DNA of 64,000 nucleotides from Saprospiraceae bacterium (GTDB taxonomy: Bacteria > Bacteroidota > Bacteroidia > Chitinophagales > Saprospiraceae). The stretch is taken from assembly GCA_016714985.1 (NCBI GenBank), contig JADKBS010000041.1, positions 1 to 64,000 of the forward strand. Reading direction: 5' to 3'. Position numbers and translations under genes: made by a program. The notes under the pieces were generated by a model. That model was not told the DNA's origin, ran no database searches, and saw nothing but the letters and a program-made list of their open reading frames with translations. Below are positions 1 through 9,377 of this stretch, one piece after another. Position 1 is the stretch's first letter, and every line of letters starts with the position of its first letter.

Positions 1-1310
1 CCTCGACACTGGCACTGCACGACGGCATGGACCTGAGATACCTACTCAGAAGCGATACGATGTAGTAATTGTTGACCCGAACTGGCGTGCGTATGAACCA
101 ACGGTACCGACACCTCCCCGCAATTCGTCCCACGGTGACAACTCCATCACCTGGACAGACCCGACGGATTATGCTCCGATCCATGGTGGTGAAAGGACAT
201 TTCCATGAATACCTGCAAACGCTCAGGGGCCAGTACAGCTAATGGACAATGGCAGATGGAAGACAGGCCTTCACCACTAACTTTGCATGTTCCGCTTTCA
301 GGGTACGACCGCGCACGCGGGCTAAGAGAAGCGGCCCGTGAAGAAGGGCAACGGACTGCTCAACGGCGTCACCACCTTCGACCTCGTGCTGTTAAGCAAT
401 CATATCCTCGGCAACCTCACCCTTGATTCCGCAAGTTACTTGCGGCAGACGTGAACCATTCCGGCAGCATTCCACTTTCGACCCAGTGGCGCTGCGCAGG
501 CTATCCTACATGACCGATCCGTTCCCCAACAACACATCGTGGCGCTCATCCGGCGGATTAGACTTCCAGAACTAACAACCCCTTTGAAGAACCACTCCCT
601 GAGTACTCAAGGTTCACGGCATGTTGCGCGACAGGCCCGCCTTGAACCCCTGGCAGTAAAAATCGGTGACCTGAATGGCAACGCCGTCCTGGGGGGCGAG
701 GGCGAGGTGGAGGAACGCAACATAGGATGGGGAACTGCACCTTGCGTGCCCAACGGCAACTCAAGGCAGGGCGAGGTACGAATCATCGCCTTGTGGCGAG
801 GCCTTGACCTGGCTCCCTGCAAAGGCACCACGACCTCTGACGCCGCCAAGGCCAGCCTTATAACGCTTCTGCGACAAGCCGGAGACTGCGAATGTAAAGG
901 CTTCGGCGAGCCACGCAACGTACTGCTACCCTTGGCTTGGCAGCTTGATGCCGCCGGGAAAATGTTGGAAGCTGACGCCACCATGTTTTGCACCGGTTCA
1001 TGAATCACCAGGATGTGACCGTAGAAGGCATTATTGGCAATGAATTCCACTGTAACTGCCTTGCGTACAAATGGCGGTATTCCTGGAACGTCGCTAGCGC
1101 ATCCACGAGGCACTCAACTGCTCCGTGGATGTCGCCCCGCTTTCACGCTGGGGCAGAACTTAGCCCAACCCGTTCTAGGGCAGATTGATCCAATTCTTGC
1201 CAAAGGAAAATGCGCAATAACACTTGAAACAAATATGGCCAACGGCCGCCGCACCCTTCTGCTCGAAGGCATGCAGGACGCTGGGTGGCACCAGTGGTCG
1301 TGAACAGGAA
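1..1310 (+). pseudogene. Remnant of a dockerin-like, probably T9SS-secreted protein
   Basis: No long frame is open here, but recognisable blocks follow one another in changing frames. They are an open stretch at about 58-206, NGVTTFDLVLLSNHILG (341-454), ADVNHSGSI (445-471), TFDPVALRRL followed by FPNNTSWR (474-572), NPFEEP (about 579) and VKIGDLNGNAV (about 657-690). In Saprospiria secreted proteins this order forms a dockerin-like pair of calcium-binding repeats just before the C-terminal module. The segment after 720 is probably the rest of the C-terminus, but I cannot align it with confidence. At least four indels separate the blocks, so the gene cannot make the full protein unless the indels are assembly errors. 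The 5' part may lie left of the window. Confidence 0.55.
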
Positions 1311-1677
1311 TACGATGGGAGGCTGGCGTTCTATATCTACCACTGACCACGCCTCTTAATCTAAAAGGAGAAGATGGTGTTTCGTGATTGATACATTGCT
1401 TCATTGTTTAATTGTTTAATTGCTATCCAATGCAACTGCGATGACGCAATGAATATTAGCCACTATTCAAAATCACACCTATTTGGAGCCTGCTAAGGGG
1501 TGGAAAAATGATTTTCCTCCCCTTCCAGCATTTTTATTTTAGGTTGCTTTGGGAGTATTGACTTTCCCAAAATATGCACCTTGTTTATTTGGCATTAAAT
1601 TTTGAGCAGTCAATGAAGTTTAAGTTGCGTCGTATTTATAAATAAAATGCCCATGTTTTGACAAGCAATACTTTTAG

Positions 1678-1705
1678 TTTGAATGTGAATTGTTTGCTAT
1701 CTTGC
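1678..1705 (+). promoter_or_regulatory. Possible promoter of the metalloprotease gene
   Basis: TTTG at 1678-1681 is followed after 16 bases by TATCTTGC at 1698-1705. This resembles the Bacteroidota -33 TTTG and -7 TANNTTTG pair, with mismatches in the -7 box and slightly short spacing. It would place transcription start about 20 bases before the ATG at 1735. Weak evidence. Confidence 0.3.
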
Positions 1706-1734
1706 AGCATCTTCTAACATTTAACTACTTCACC

Positions 1735-4229
1735 ATGAAAACTTCGTTGTACTCACTCACTCACTCACTCGGTAAAGCATGTCTAATCTTATTGGTCATG
1801 TCGTTGTCCGTTTTGACCATTTTTGCACAGCGAACGCCCTGCGATTCGCCGCATCCGACACCACAGGTATTGGCAACCGTCCAGCAGAACATTGCTTCGG
1901 TTCCCGTCCCCTCGGCTCCGTTTACTTGGGAAATACCCGTAAGGGTGACCGTGTTCCTCAAAGATGATGGAAGTGGCCTGTCGGCCGCTGTATCGGAGGC
2001 CCAAATTGATGATTTTCTTTCCAATATGAACGGAGAGCTGGTCGGAGGCCCAAATACCTATCATTTCTATAGGTGTGGCCCCATCAATTTCATTCATAAC
2101 ATCGGAATTAAAGCTGGCAACTTTCCTGTCACAGACTACTCTTATGCTGCCAACTTCCTGAACCTATATTTATATACAGACCCAAATACCAACCCACAGG
2201 CAGAATTCCCTTGGAATTATCCGATTGGAAATGCATTGTACCTAACAGGAGGAGTTGATAATCTTTCATCAGGAACTGGTATTCATGAACTTGGCCATAC
2301 CTTGGGCTTGCTGCATACTTTTAGCCCTCAGGCTCCATACATCGTCCCGGCAACACCTGCCCAGTCGGATTGGCCTTACCATACAACCGGGGCAAGGGAA
2401 TTGATGTTGACGGGGTTTAATATTCCTGGAAAGGAATTCAAAGACGAGAATAAGGAATATGCTGGCGACAGAGTAGCAGACACCCCTCCGGGTTGCGATG
2501 ATGACCCTGATTTTGCTGTATATTACCCTTCTGCCTCTTCCATTGCTGGGTGCTGACAATGACTATACCCCCAAAGGAATGGTTGCTTCGATATTGACCC
2601 CAATACCCTCTGTGAGCATGGTTGTTCTTTTGATTTTAGCAACTGCACCTGTCTCAAGACCCCACAGGACTAATTCCGACCCATACAAGACCCAACAACA
2701 TCCTGCCAGGAATCACATGTCCGATCTCTACAGTATGCTTTAATGAGACTCACGCCTGGGCAAATCACAGAGCAGACCAAATATTCAATTTTTACTGGAA
2801 AGACTATTACGAGCCCTTAGCTTGCGGAAGCTTGGAGGACAAGGTTGAAATCGAGGACACACCAACTGGATTGGACAGGGTTTTCATCAAAATTTTCAAC
2901 CAACCATCTGGCGACAATTTTACAAGAACCGTTACCAACCCCCAAGGTGAATTTTATGGTCAACTTGAGAACTTTGTCCAGCCAAATGATGTGACCGCCG
3001 ATGTTAAAATGTTAGGCTCGGAACCTGATTTTGGTTTTACGCCGCAAGAATGGCGGACAAGCGTTAATACCCTTGATTTGTTATACATACAGCGGTTCAT
3101 TTTGGGCTTTATTCATTTTAAAGTGATTAATCAATGCCGCAGATGCGCATGGAGGGTAAAGCGTTCACAACTTTTGACATAACTGGATTGAAACTAATTT
3201 TGGCCATTAATGACAAACTCCCACTACGATCATTTGTATGATTTCATCCCGGTGGTGACCTTGAGTTTCCCAACAGGCAACAACTTCACCCCCGACTTCG
3301 ACGGGTTGAACCTTGGGGACGACAACGCATTTGATATAATGGCCAACGGAGAACACTTGGTAGGTGCCCCCTATATAAATAGTAATTGGCCCCTAACCAT
3401 GAGGAAAGGCTGGAGCAAAAATGGTTTTGACGCAGTCAAAATTGGCAATGTATTTGGGCCTTACCCAACAACTTTACAGTCCGACGACTGCTTGGAAGAG
3501 GAGATTGTCCTTGTGATGCCCAATGCTTCGTTGCCCACCAATCAGGAATTCGAACTCGTACTTTCTGGACATAACTTCACCAATGTTGCAGCCTTCCAAT
3601 TGGGATTCACTGCCGCTAAAGACGACTTCGAATTTATTTCAGCAGAAAGCACCGTGCTTGAAGATTTTGGCACTGAGATATCGGTAGGTGGGCTAAACAT
3701 CGAAGGCAAGGAAGGGCTAAAGACCTTGTGGTTAAGCCCCACAGTAACGCCTAAGTCGGTGGCTAATGGCACCAATTTGATGAAGTTTAGGCTCCGAACC
3801 AAGAATGCCATCCCCAACCTGCAAGATGCCATTGAGCTTGACAAAACGAAATTCAAAAATGGCTTTTGGACTATCATTGGAGATTGTCTGGACAATATCA
3901 GCATACAAGCCAGCATCAACCTGCTGGGGGGTGAACGTGGTTCCGAAGCGGTCAACGAATCAACCATTGCGGTCAGCGATAAATTGATTTGTCTGCCCAA
4001 TCCGGCCAACGATGCCGTCCGGGTAGTCTATGATACGGATAGGGATTTTTCTGGCAACATACATTTCTACGACATGAAAGGCAGCCTCCTGTTGGCCAAA
4101 ACCCACGAATTCCAAGCTGGAAGGAATATAGTTGAGGTCACGGAAATAAGCGGGTTCCCCAAAGGGGTGATCAACGTCACTGTAAAAGGCGATAGGTTCA
4201 ACCATGTGGCACGACTGGTCAAGCTTTGA
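1735..4229 (+). pseudogene. M43-type (pappalysin/cytophagalysin-like) secreted metalloprotease, broken by several indels
   Basis: The ATG at 1735 opens a typical signal peptide (MKTSLYSL... ending FAQ); the frame is also open upstream but only from a TTG. The zinc motif HELGHTLGLLH lies at about 2284-2316 and ADTPPGC at about 2477-2497, as in M43 peptidases. The frame is lost near 2550, 2580 and 2665, and reopens as the segment with ETHAWANHRADQIFNFYW and EDTPTGLDRVFI. It is lost again near 3110, inside a dockerin-like pair (NTLDLLYIQRFILG, then FTTFDITGLKLILAIND in another frame), and near 3225. The last segment (about 3230-4229) is a cohesin-like or immunoglobulin-like domain plus a T9SS type A sorting domain ending FNHVARLVKL. 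Joined, the protein would be about 825 residues, secreted and zinc-dependent. As it stands the gene is disrupted. Confidence 0.75.
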
Positions 4230-4279
4230 CCTAAAGTTTTTCGGCGGTTAAGCCGTCGGGAATGAACAAGTTTCGAGTG

Positions 4280-4304
4280 CTTGGTAGGCCAGAAGCCTAC
4301 CAAG
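4280..4304. terminator. Hairpin after the metalloprotease gene
   Basis: Perfect 10-bp stem CTTGGTAGGC / GCCTACCAAG with a 5-base loop (CAGAA), 50 bases after the stop. There is no clear T-run, so it may be an RNA-stabilising or factor-assisted terminator. Confidence 0.5.
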
Positions 4305-4341
4305 CCTCAAAACCAAAATATGACAGTTGACTTTAATCGCC

Positions 4342-5919
4342 ATGAAGATTTTCACTTTCATTTTACTCCACTTCCTCGTCCCGTTTCAATTCATTTTTGC
4401 CCAAACCGAACCTGTGTTGGCATGGCTTGGGATAGAGTTTGTAGAAAGCATTAATGTGAAGGAACCCGTTGCGAAAACGGATGCCTTCGGAAATGTGTTT
4501 ACCATCTCTACGGAAACTTACCAGAATCCCTTACTTGGCTACCTACTCATCAAATATGATTCCCTTGGCAGCAAGCTATGGGAACGAAAATATGAGGGAG
4601 GCATTTGGGAACATTTGTGGCAAGGGTTCACAATTGACAAAGCTGGGAATGCCTATGTCAGCATCAATTATGGTGGTGGCTTGCCTGGTTTCCCCGATGA
4701 TGCTATCATCACCAAATATTCCCCGGATGGCGAGGTGCTTTGGGAACTGAACTACGGCCTTAATTTCACACCCAAGAACACGGCGGCTTATATGCATGCC
4801 GATACGACGGGCCTGTTGTATTTATTTGGATATACCTACGAGCCAGGGTATCCTGACAACCTCCTGTTCACGGCCTGCTTACAACAAAGCGATGGAGCGG
4901 AGCTGTGGCGTACGGAGTACTCCGGTCAGTTCATTGCGCAGAACATGCGCCTGCTGGAGGATAGGCTGGAGGTCTTTGCCACGCAGTACCTCCCCGAAGG
5001 TCGCTACAATTTCATTCAACAGGTGGACTTGCAAGGACAAATCATCCAGTCATTTTCCAAACCTGACCCAGCCTTTTATCCAGCCGACTTCAATTACATA
5101 GCCCCCGATGGCACAATCATTTATGGGAACAGGGGATGGGGGTATAATATTACCAAGGTGGATGCCCGGGGCGATACCGCATGGCATTATAGCTTGCCGA
5201 ATATTCTTGGGACTTCGAAGAACTGGGTTAGGGATATCACCGTGGATGATTCCATGAACGTCTATGCCACTGGCGGCTGGCAGCAATCCGGTTCGTATAT
5301 TGACATGGTGACCACCAAGCTCTCGAAGGACGGGGATCTGCTATGGCAACATGTTTTTAACAACCAAGGGGATAGCCTTGTTGAAGAAGGAGATGGAATT
5401 GCCATAGATGAAAAATATGTTTATTCCATAGGTGGCATGCAGGCTGATTCAGTCAATAGTGATATCATTATTTTCGTTTATGACGAAGACACAGGTGAAG
5501 TAAAATATCAAATTCAATTGGATAATTTGGTAGGAGAATTGGGAAGAAATATCACGCCGTATAAAGATGGATTTGTTTTTTGTGGCGGCGCAAGTACCCA
5601 GGAACCGCAATCAACGATTCTAATAACGGGCTACTACAAACTCCCCGCTATGATAGACGCCGCCAATGAATCAATCGGCTACACGGAGGGGCTGATAAAC
5701 ATCAGCCCAAACCCGGCGAGTGGGCATGTATGGGTGGACTTGGGGCAGGGCCTCCGTAATATTGAAAAGCTGCACATAGTTGACCTTTCAGGTCGTTTCG
5801 TGAAAAGCTTGGCCTACCACGGGCAAGCCGAAATGCAAGTCCATGTGGATGAACTTTCAAATGGGGCCTATTTCCTCAAGGTCGGGCATGTCATGAAGAA
5901 GTTCTTGGTTGTGAAATAG
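4342..5919 (+). CDS. Secreted beta-propeller protein with T9SS sorting domain
   Basis: 525 residues. The ATG at 4342 gives a clean signal peptide (MKIFTFILLHFLVPFQFIFA); the frame also opens at an upstream TTG that would spoil it. The body is built of repeated units of the type LIKYDSLGSKLWERKY and TKYSPDGEVLWELNY, spaced about 45-60 residues, the SBBP-like blade pattern of bacterial beta-propellers. The C-terminus (INISPNPASGHVWVDL, LHIVDLSGRFV, LSNGAYFLKV, KKFLVVK) is a T9SS type A sorting domain, so export and cell-surface attachment or release are expected. The ligand is unknown. It follows the broken protease on the same strand but has its own spacing, and a terminator follows it. Confidence 0.85.
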   Translation: MKIFTFILLHFLVPFQFIFAQTEPVLAWLGIEFVESINVKEPVAKTDAFGNVFTISTETYQNPLLGYLLIKYDSLGSKLWERKYEGGIWEHLWQGFTIDKAGNAYVSINYGGGLPGFPDDAIITKYSPDGEVLWELNYGLNFTPKNTAAYMHADTTGLLYLFGYTYEPGYPDNLLFTACLQQSDGAELWRTEYSGQFIAQNMRLLEDRLEVFATQYLPEGRYNFIQQVDLQGQIIQSFSKPDPAFYPADFNYIAPDGTIIYGNRGWGYNITKVDARGDTAWHYSLPNILGTSKNWVRDITVDDSMNVYATGGWQQSGSYIDMVTTKLSKDGDLLWQHVFNNQGDSLVEEGDGIAIDEKYVYSIGGMQADSVNSDIIIFVYDEDTGEVKYQIQLDNLVGELGRNITPYKDGFVFCGGASTQEPQSTILITGYYKLPAMIDAANESIGYTEGLINISPNPASGHVWVDLGQGLRNIEKLHIVDLSGRFVKSLAYHGQAEMQVHVDELSNGAYFLKVGHVMKKFLVVK

Positions 5920-5943
5920 CGATACCGTTTTATAAGAAATCAA

Positions 5944-5979
5944 GAAGCCCCCTGCGAGTGCAAGGGGCTTCACTTTTTT
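5944..5979. terminator. Rho-independent terminator, probably bidirectional
   Basis: Stem GAAGCCCC (5944-5951) / GGGGCTTC (5964-5971) followed by six T at 5974-5979. It ends the propeller gene and sits 40 bases past the 3' end of the small minus-strand gene at 6012-6131. Confidence 0.8.
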
Positions 5980-6011
5980 ACCCAATGGCCAAATCAATGG
6001 CCAAGGCTATT

Positions 6012-6131
6012 TTAGCAGAAAGGAGGGCAGCAACCCGGCTCGCATACGCCGCCACAGCAGCCGCTCACCATTGCATATACCGCACCTGCGACGGCCGTGA
6101 TGGTCAGTCCTATCAAGATTGCACGTTTCAT
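6012..6131 (-). CDS. 39-residue Cys-rich small exported or membrane peptide
   Basis: The ATG on the minus strand at 6131 opens a 39-codon frame: MKRAILIGLTITAVAGAVYA, then MVSG followed by CCGGVCEPGCCPPFC and stop. The N-terminus is a textbook signal peptide or single membrane span; the mature part has 6 cysteines in 15 residues, with Gly and Pro. Such a motif could bind metal or be heavily disulphide-bonded; I do not recognise the family. It shares the CCGG/C pattern with the Cys-rich gene just upstream (6277-6639) on the same strand, so the two may belong together. A transcript could end at the 5944-5979 hairpin. It is too short for usual gene-length cut-offs. Confidence 0.6.
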   Translation of the reverse strand: MKRAILIGLTITAVAGAVYAMVSGCCGGVCEPGCCPPFC

Positions 6132-6150
6132 AATCGTTGGATTTGAATGT

Positions 6151-6218
6151 TTAGACAATAGAAATTAGACAATAGACTTTAGATTGTTCGCTTCTAATGT
6201 CTAATTTCTCCTGTCTAA
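6151..6218. repeat. Imperfect inverted repeat between the two Cys-rich genes
   Basis: TTAGACA (6151-6157) and GAAATTAGACA (6161-6171) face TGTCTAATTTC (6199-6209) and TGTCTAA (6212-6218), making a two-step stem. Low-complexity tracts of this sort recur between genes in this window (for example 16691-16847). Confidence 0.6.
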
Positions 6219-6276
6219 CGTCTCTAAAATAAAGGGATTCGCCCCGCACCGGCCTCCCGCCGGGCTGGGCAATGGT

Positions 6277-6639
6277 TCAGCCCATTTCTGGCGGCTGGAA
6301 ATGTGCTTGAAGGTGAATGGAGTGGAGGGCTTTGATTTCCTCGCTGGGGCGGGCATTGTCCTTTGCTTCCGCAAAATCAGGGAAATGCGCAGGCTGCTGG
6401 CAGTAGCAACAGCAGGGGAAACAGCACTGGAAAGGGGCGCAACAACCTTTGGCGGCATCGTCCTGCTCATTGCTCGTGGGCGAACAGGGTAGGGTGGGGG
6501 CGGCTGCACAACTCGTTGCGGCAGCACCACAAACGCCACCGCCGCAATCGCCGAATAAGGCCAGCTTCAGCGGCTGCCACAGGGGCTGCGTGCTGAGCAC
6601 TGCGAATTGTATGGCTAATATGAAGGCGATTCGGTACAA
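6277..6639 (-). CDS. Cys-rich membrane-anchored or secreted protein, 120 residues
   Basis: The N-terminal hydrophobic segment (YRIAFILAIQFAVLSTQPLWQPLKLALFG) is followed by a Cys-rich core (DCGGGVCGAA, KGCCAPFQCCFPCCCYC) and a C-terminus ending FQPPEM. I recall small Bacteroidota proteins with this plan: an N-terminal hydrophobic segment, CC and CCxxC clusters, and a Trp/Gln-Pro-Pro-Glu tail. Their function is not known to me; metal handling is a guess. No ATG is available near the N-terminus, so the start taken is TTG at 6639; a frameshift just upstream would be an alternative. About 14 Cys in 120 residues is exceptional. The gene lies upstream of the 39-residue Cys-rich gene in the same direction. 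Confidence 0.6.
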   Translation of the reverse strand: MYRIAFILAIQFAVLSTQPLWQPLKLALFGDCGGGVCGAAATSCAAAPTLPCSPTSNEQDDAAKGCCAPFQCCFPCCCYCQQPAHFPDFAEAKDNARPSEEIKALHSIHLQAHFQPPEMG

Positions 6640-6754
6640 ACGATGCGTTTGATTGTCTTTAATTGTTCGAGGGGTTTGAATTGAGGTGCAAGTCTGCGGG
6701 ATAATTTACTGAAAAGCAAAGTTTTAACAGACTTTAACGCTATGGCGCAACCTC

Positions 6755-7841
6755 CTAAATCTTGAAATAAATCTTGTGCTTGTCCAAGAACCGGCACAGC
6801 CCCCAGTAAATGACCCAGACCAGCAGCGAATTGGTGATGGCCAGCGCCGCAGTGCCGAGGCCAAGGCATTGAGAAAGCCATCGTTGAAGATGCGCACCGT
6901 GGGCACGAGCCAGTGCACCCGACCGTTTTCAAAGAAAAGGTAAATAAAAATGGAGTTCATCCCCACGACGACGAAGGGCCAGGTCCAAGCCTGCTGCTTT
7001 TTCAAATCAATGAGCCAATGGAAGAAGGCCAAGGCCAGCAGCGCCCAGCCGCCGGAGGCAAAGGTGAACGAGGTGGTGGCAATGCGCTTGACGATGGGCG
7101 TGACATCCGACCAGTGCAGCCCGAAGCCTATTGCCAAGCCGATGAGGCCAGCCAGGGCGAAGGTTTTCACCCTATCTCCACCCAGTTTTTCCTCCAACAG
7201 CAATTGCCCACAGATAGCCCCCCAGATGGTGTGCGCCGCCGTGGGCACGCAGTTGAAGGTGACCCAGCCGCCGCCGTTGTTCAGCTTGCCCATCAGCAGC
7301 ATGTCCACCGCCGAACCGAAGTTTTTGTCCATGACAAAGGGCGCAGTGGGGTCGTAGAGTCGGTAGCAGACCTCGGTGATGGCCAGCAGCAGGAACGAGG
7401 TTCCCAGCTGTACTTTCCAGTTGGTGCGCAGGAGCAGGAAAGTGACGGGGACGGTGAAGGAGAGTTGCGTCAGCACGTTCCAAAGCTCGAAGACCAGCTT
7501 GCCGCTATAAATGCAGTGAAGCCCTGTGCCGAAGCAGAAAAGCAGCAGGCCCCGCCAAAGTATATGGCGCAGGCATTGCTGCCAGCTATCGCCACGGGCC
7601 ATGCGGCTGCGCAGCGAGAAGGGCATGGCCACGCCCACGATGAACATGAAACAGGGCTGTATCAAATCCCAGAACCGCAGCCCCGCCCAAGGGTGGAGGT
7701 GGAACTACGCCACCAGTCCGTGCAGCCAGTTGCCTTCAGGAAGGCTTGCGCCAGCGATTCGTACATGAGGGCGGCCTCGCCCGCCAACAGGAACATGGTG
7801 ACGCCCCGGAAGGCGTCGAGCGACAGGTAACGGTTCTTCAT
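6755..7841 (-). pseudogene. DUF5009/HGSNAT-like membrane acyltransferase, two frameshifts
   Basis: It begins MKNRYLSLDAFRGVTMFLL at 7841, the signature start of the heparan-alpha-glucosaminide N-acetyltransferase/NagX-like family (membrane enzymes that acetylate sugars). The frame breaks near 7705-7712 and continues as HPWAGLRFWDLIQPCFMFIVGVAMPFS through about ten membrane segments, including PTAAHTIWGAICG and VVVGMNSIFIYL. It breaks again near 6860-6880 and ends LGTAALAITNSLLVWVIYWG...HKIYFKI at 6755. Both breaks fit a single lost or gained base, and the joined protein (about 360 residues) is full length for the family. Decay or assembly error cannot be told apart here. Confidence 0.75.
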
Positions 7842-7977
7842 TTTGCTTTGCGTTTTGCGAAGCACCAAAAAAACAAATTCCCAGCCTTGTAACAAAGCCG
7901 GGAACCTGTTTTCTTAAAAAAGAAACGAAGTTGGTGGTTTCAGATTAAAGACGAAGCCGAGTGTCCGAAATCCGAAA

Positions 7978-8370
7978 TCACTCTGGGTAGTCGTTCTTCG
8001 CCCAGCAATCGAGGATATTGATGGTGGTATCATCCAGCTTATCGCTGCCCTGTGGCATGGCTACACAGTCCTTGCCGTGGTGGATGGAGCAAAGCACATC
8101 TTTTTTGTCAAAGGCATTTTTCGACTTAGTGTAGTCGGACAGGTCAATGCCCTCGGATGCGGTGATGGCGTCGTGGCAGCCAGCAGAGGCACAATAGGTG
8201 TCAAGGATGGGCTTCACCACCAAGTCATAGGATGTTACAGATGAAGGGAAGCTAGCGCAATCGGCTTGGCTGGCGTAGTCGGTACCACCGCCATCATCGT
8301 CACCACAAGAGATGGCCGTGAAAGCGAGTGCGAGCGAGAATGTTGCGAGAACGAAATAGGTCTTGCGCAT
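7978..8370 (-). CDS. Lipoprotein with a c-type heme-binding motif
   Basis: 130 residues. The ATG at 8370 gives a lipoprotein signal (MRKTYFVLATFSLALAFTAISC, lipobox AISC); the frame is open further upstream but without a fitting start. The motif CASAGCH (CXXXXCH-like, a lengthened form of CXXCH) is followed by a DLSDYT segment and a late MPQGSDKLDDTTINILDCWAKNDYPE. This is the layout of short cytochrome-c-like domains that precede or accompany secreted Bacteroidota proteins. The classical CXXCH is absent, so covalent heme is probable only by analogy. Likely located in the periplasm or outer membrane; partner unknown. Confidence 0.7.
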   Translation of the reverse strand: MRKTYFVLATFSLALAFTAISCGDDDGGGTDYASQADCASFPSSVTSYDLVVKPILDTYCASAGCHDAITASEGIDLSDYTKSKNAFDKKDVLCSIHHGKDCVAMPQGSDKLDDTTINILDCWAKNDYPE

Positions 8371-8445
8371 TGGAATGTGGATTTTTTTAAGTTTTTTACA
8401 ATGGTGAAAATATGCCCCCCTGGTTGCACGAACCAGAATGGGACG

Positions 8446-8453
8446 CAAATTTA
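8446..8453 (-). promoter_or_regulatory. -7 promoter box for the heme lipoprotein gene
   Basis: TAAATTTG on the minus strand matches the Bacteroidota -7 consensus TANNTTTG exactly. The transcript would start near 8440, about 70 bases before the ATG. No good TTTG is found at -33. Confidence 0.5.
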
Positions 8454-8709
8454 TGAATGTGGTACGAGGCTTTTTTGTTGGATGTGGAATAAACTTTCTT
8501 AATAAGCAAAAGATTGAGCCAAAACAGCATCAAATTCAAAAAATATTGCCTTTGTAGGCAGCAATCACCCAGTTCATACGTATTGGATTGGGCCAAAAAC
8601 TAGGCGGTTTTTTTTCAAAAAATGAATCCCGACCAAACTAAACGCCCGCTATCAACATTAAGCCAGCAAACCCGGCTTTGGCCGACGAGGTTGTACCATG
8701 ATTGATTCT

Positions 8710-8790
8710 CCCGCAGATAGCACAGATTTTCGCAGATGGCGTTTACTGGTTTTCAATGTGTAATCTTCGAATATCGGCAAAATCAGCGGG
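8710..8790. repeat. 81-bp near-palindrome upstream of lipoprotein gene
   Basis: The left arm (8710-8737) begins CCCGCAGATAGCACAGATTT and the right arm (8763-8790) is its imperfect reverse complement, ending AAAATCAGCGGG; about 20 of 28 positions pair. Sequences of the type CCGCAGATTACGCAGATTTTCGCAGAT occur as scattered intergenic repeats in many bacterial genomes. It lies between the divergently transcribed genes starting at 8370 and 8843. Confidence 0.65.
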
Positions 8791-8842
8791 CGACAAATTG
8801 ATTTACGAGACAGCTTCAAGGCCAAGCCCAAAATCAGTTACT

Positions 8843-9301
8843 ATGTTTTTCAAAACAGCTAAAACAACCTTTGCCCTCTTTACCGTATTGTCCATGACGG
8901 TGGCCCTGCTCGGCACCTCCTGCAAAAAGGACGATGAAAAGACCACGAAAGACTACCTCATTGCCCACGATTGGAAAGTGACGGAGCACGAGCAGGCCAA
9001 TGTCTCCGTCATCGCCGACTGTGAAAAGGACGATATCTACACCTTCTCAAAGGACGGTTCACATGCCTTCGACCAAGGCAACACCAAATGCTTCCAGACC
9101 GACCTTCAACAACTGCCCGGCACTTGGGCACTCTCCTCCAGCACCGATCCGGAAACGCTGACCATCACCTACGAGTCCGGGCTGCGCAACGCCATAGAGG
9201 GCCAGGTGACCGAGCTTGCCGAAGACCGTTTCGTGGTGACGAGGGAATACACCGCTGGCGGCATCACCATCAAGGAGGAATATACGTTTGAGAAGTTTTA
9301 A
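8843..9301 (+). CDS. Lipocalin-like lipoprotein
   Basis: 152 residues. The ATG at 8843 opens MFFKTAKTTFALFTVLSMTVALLGTSCKKDDE, a lipoprotein signal with Cys in GTSC. The upstream extension to 8702 runs through the palindromic repeat and is not coding. The rest (DYLIAHDWKVTEHE, CEKDDIYTFSKDGSHAFDQG, GTWALSSSTDPETLTITY, VTREYTAGGITIKEEYTFEKF) has the beta-strand pattern of the short lipocalin-like/DUF5004 lipoproteins common in Bacteroidota. Expected on the cell envelope; ligand unknown. It converges on the delta-60 gene, with a strong hairpin between them. Confidence 0.7.
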   Translation: MFFKTAKTTFALFTVLSMTVALLGTSCKKDDEKTTKDYLIAHDWKVTEHEQANVSVIADCEKDDIYTFSKDGSHAFDQGNTKCFQTDLQQLPGTWALSSSTDPETLTITYESGLRNAIEGQVTELAEDRFVVTREYTAGGITIKEEYTFEKF

Positions 9302-9317
9302 GATTGCCGCTACTTCC

Positions 9318-9372
9318 CAAAGCTGGTGAAACGGAAATTTTGCTCCTCAAAATTTCCGTTTCACCAGCTTTG
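9318..9372. terminator. Bidirectional terminator, perfect 25-bp stem
   Basis: The 25-base arm at 9318-9342 (starting CAAAGCTGGTGAAACGG) and the 25-base arm at 9348-9372 are perfect reverse complements with a 5-base loop (CTCCT). It lies exactly between convergent genes, 6 bases from the stop of the minus-strand gene. Confidence 0.8.
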
Positions 9373-9377
9373 AACCG

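Noticed and set aside
5958..6146. 62-codon plus-strand frame past the terminator
   Set aside because: It is antisense to the better-supported 39-residue Cys-rich gene and starts inside the terminator stem.
6913..7830. 305-codon open frame on the plus strand
   Set aside because: It lies antisense to the membrane acyltransferase; its protein is Gln/Arg/Pro/His-rich without motif, a usual shadow of GC-rich coding DNA.
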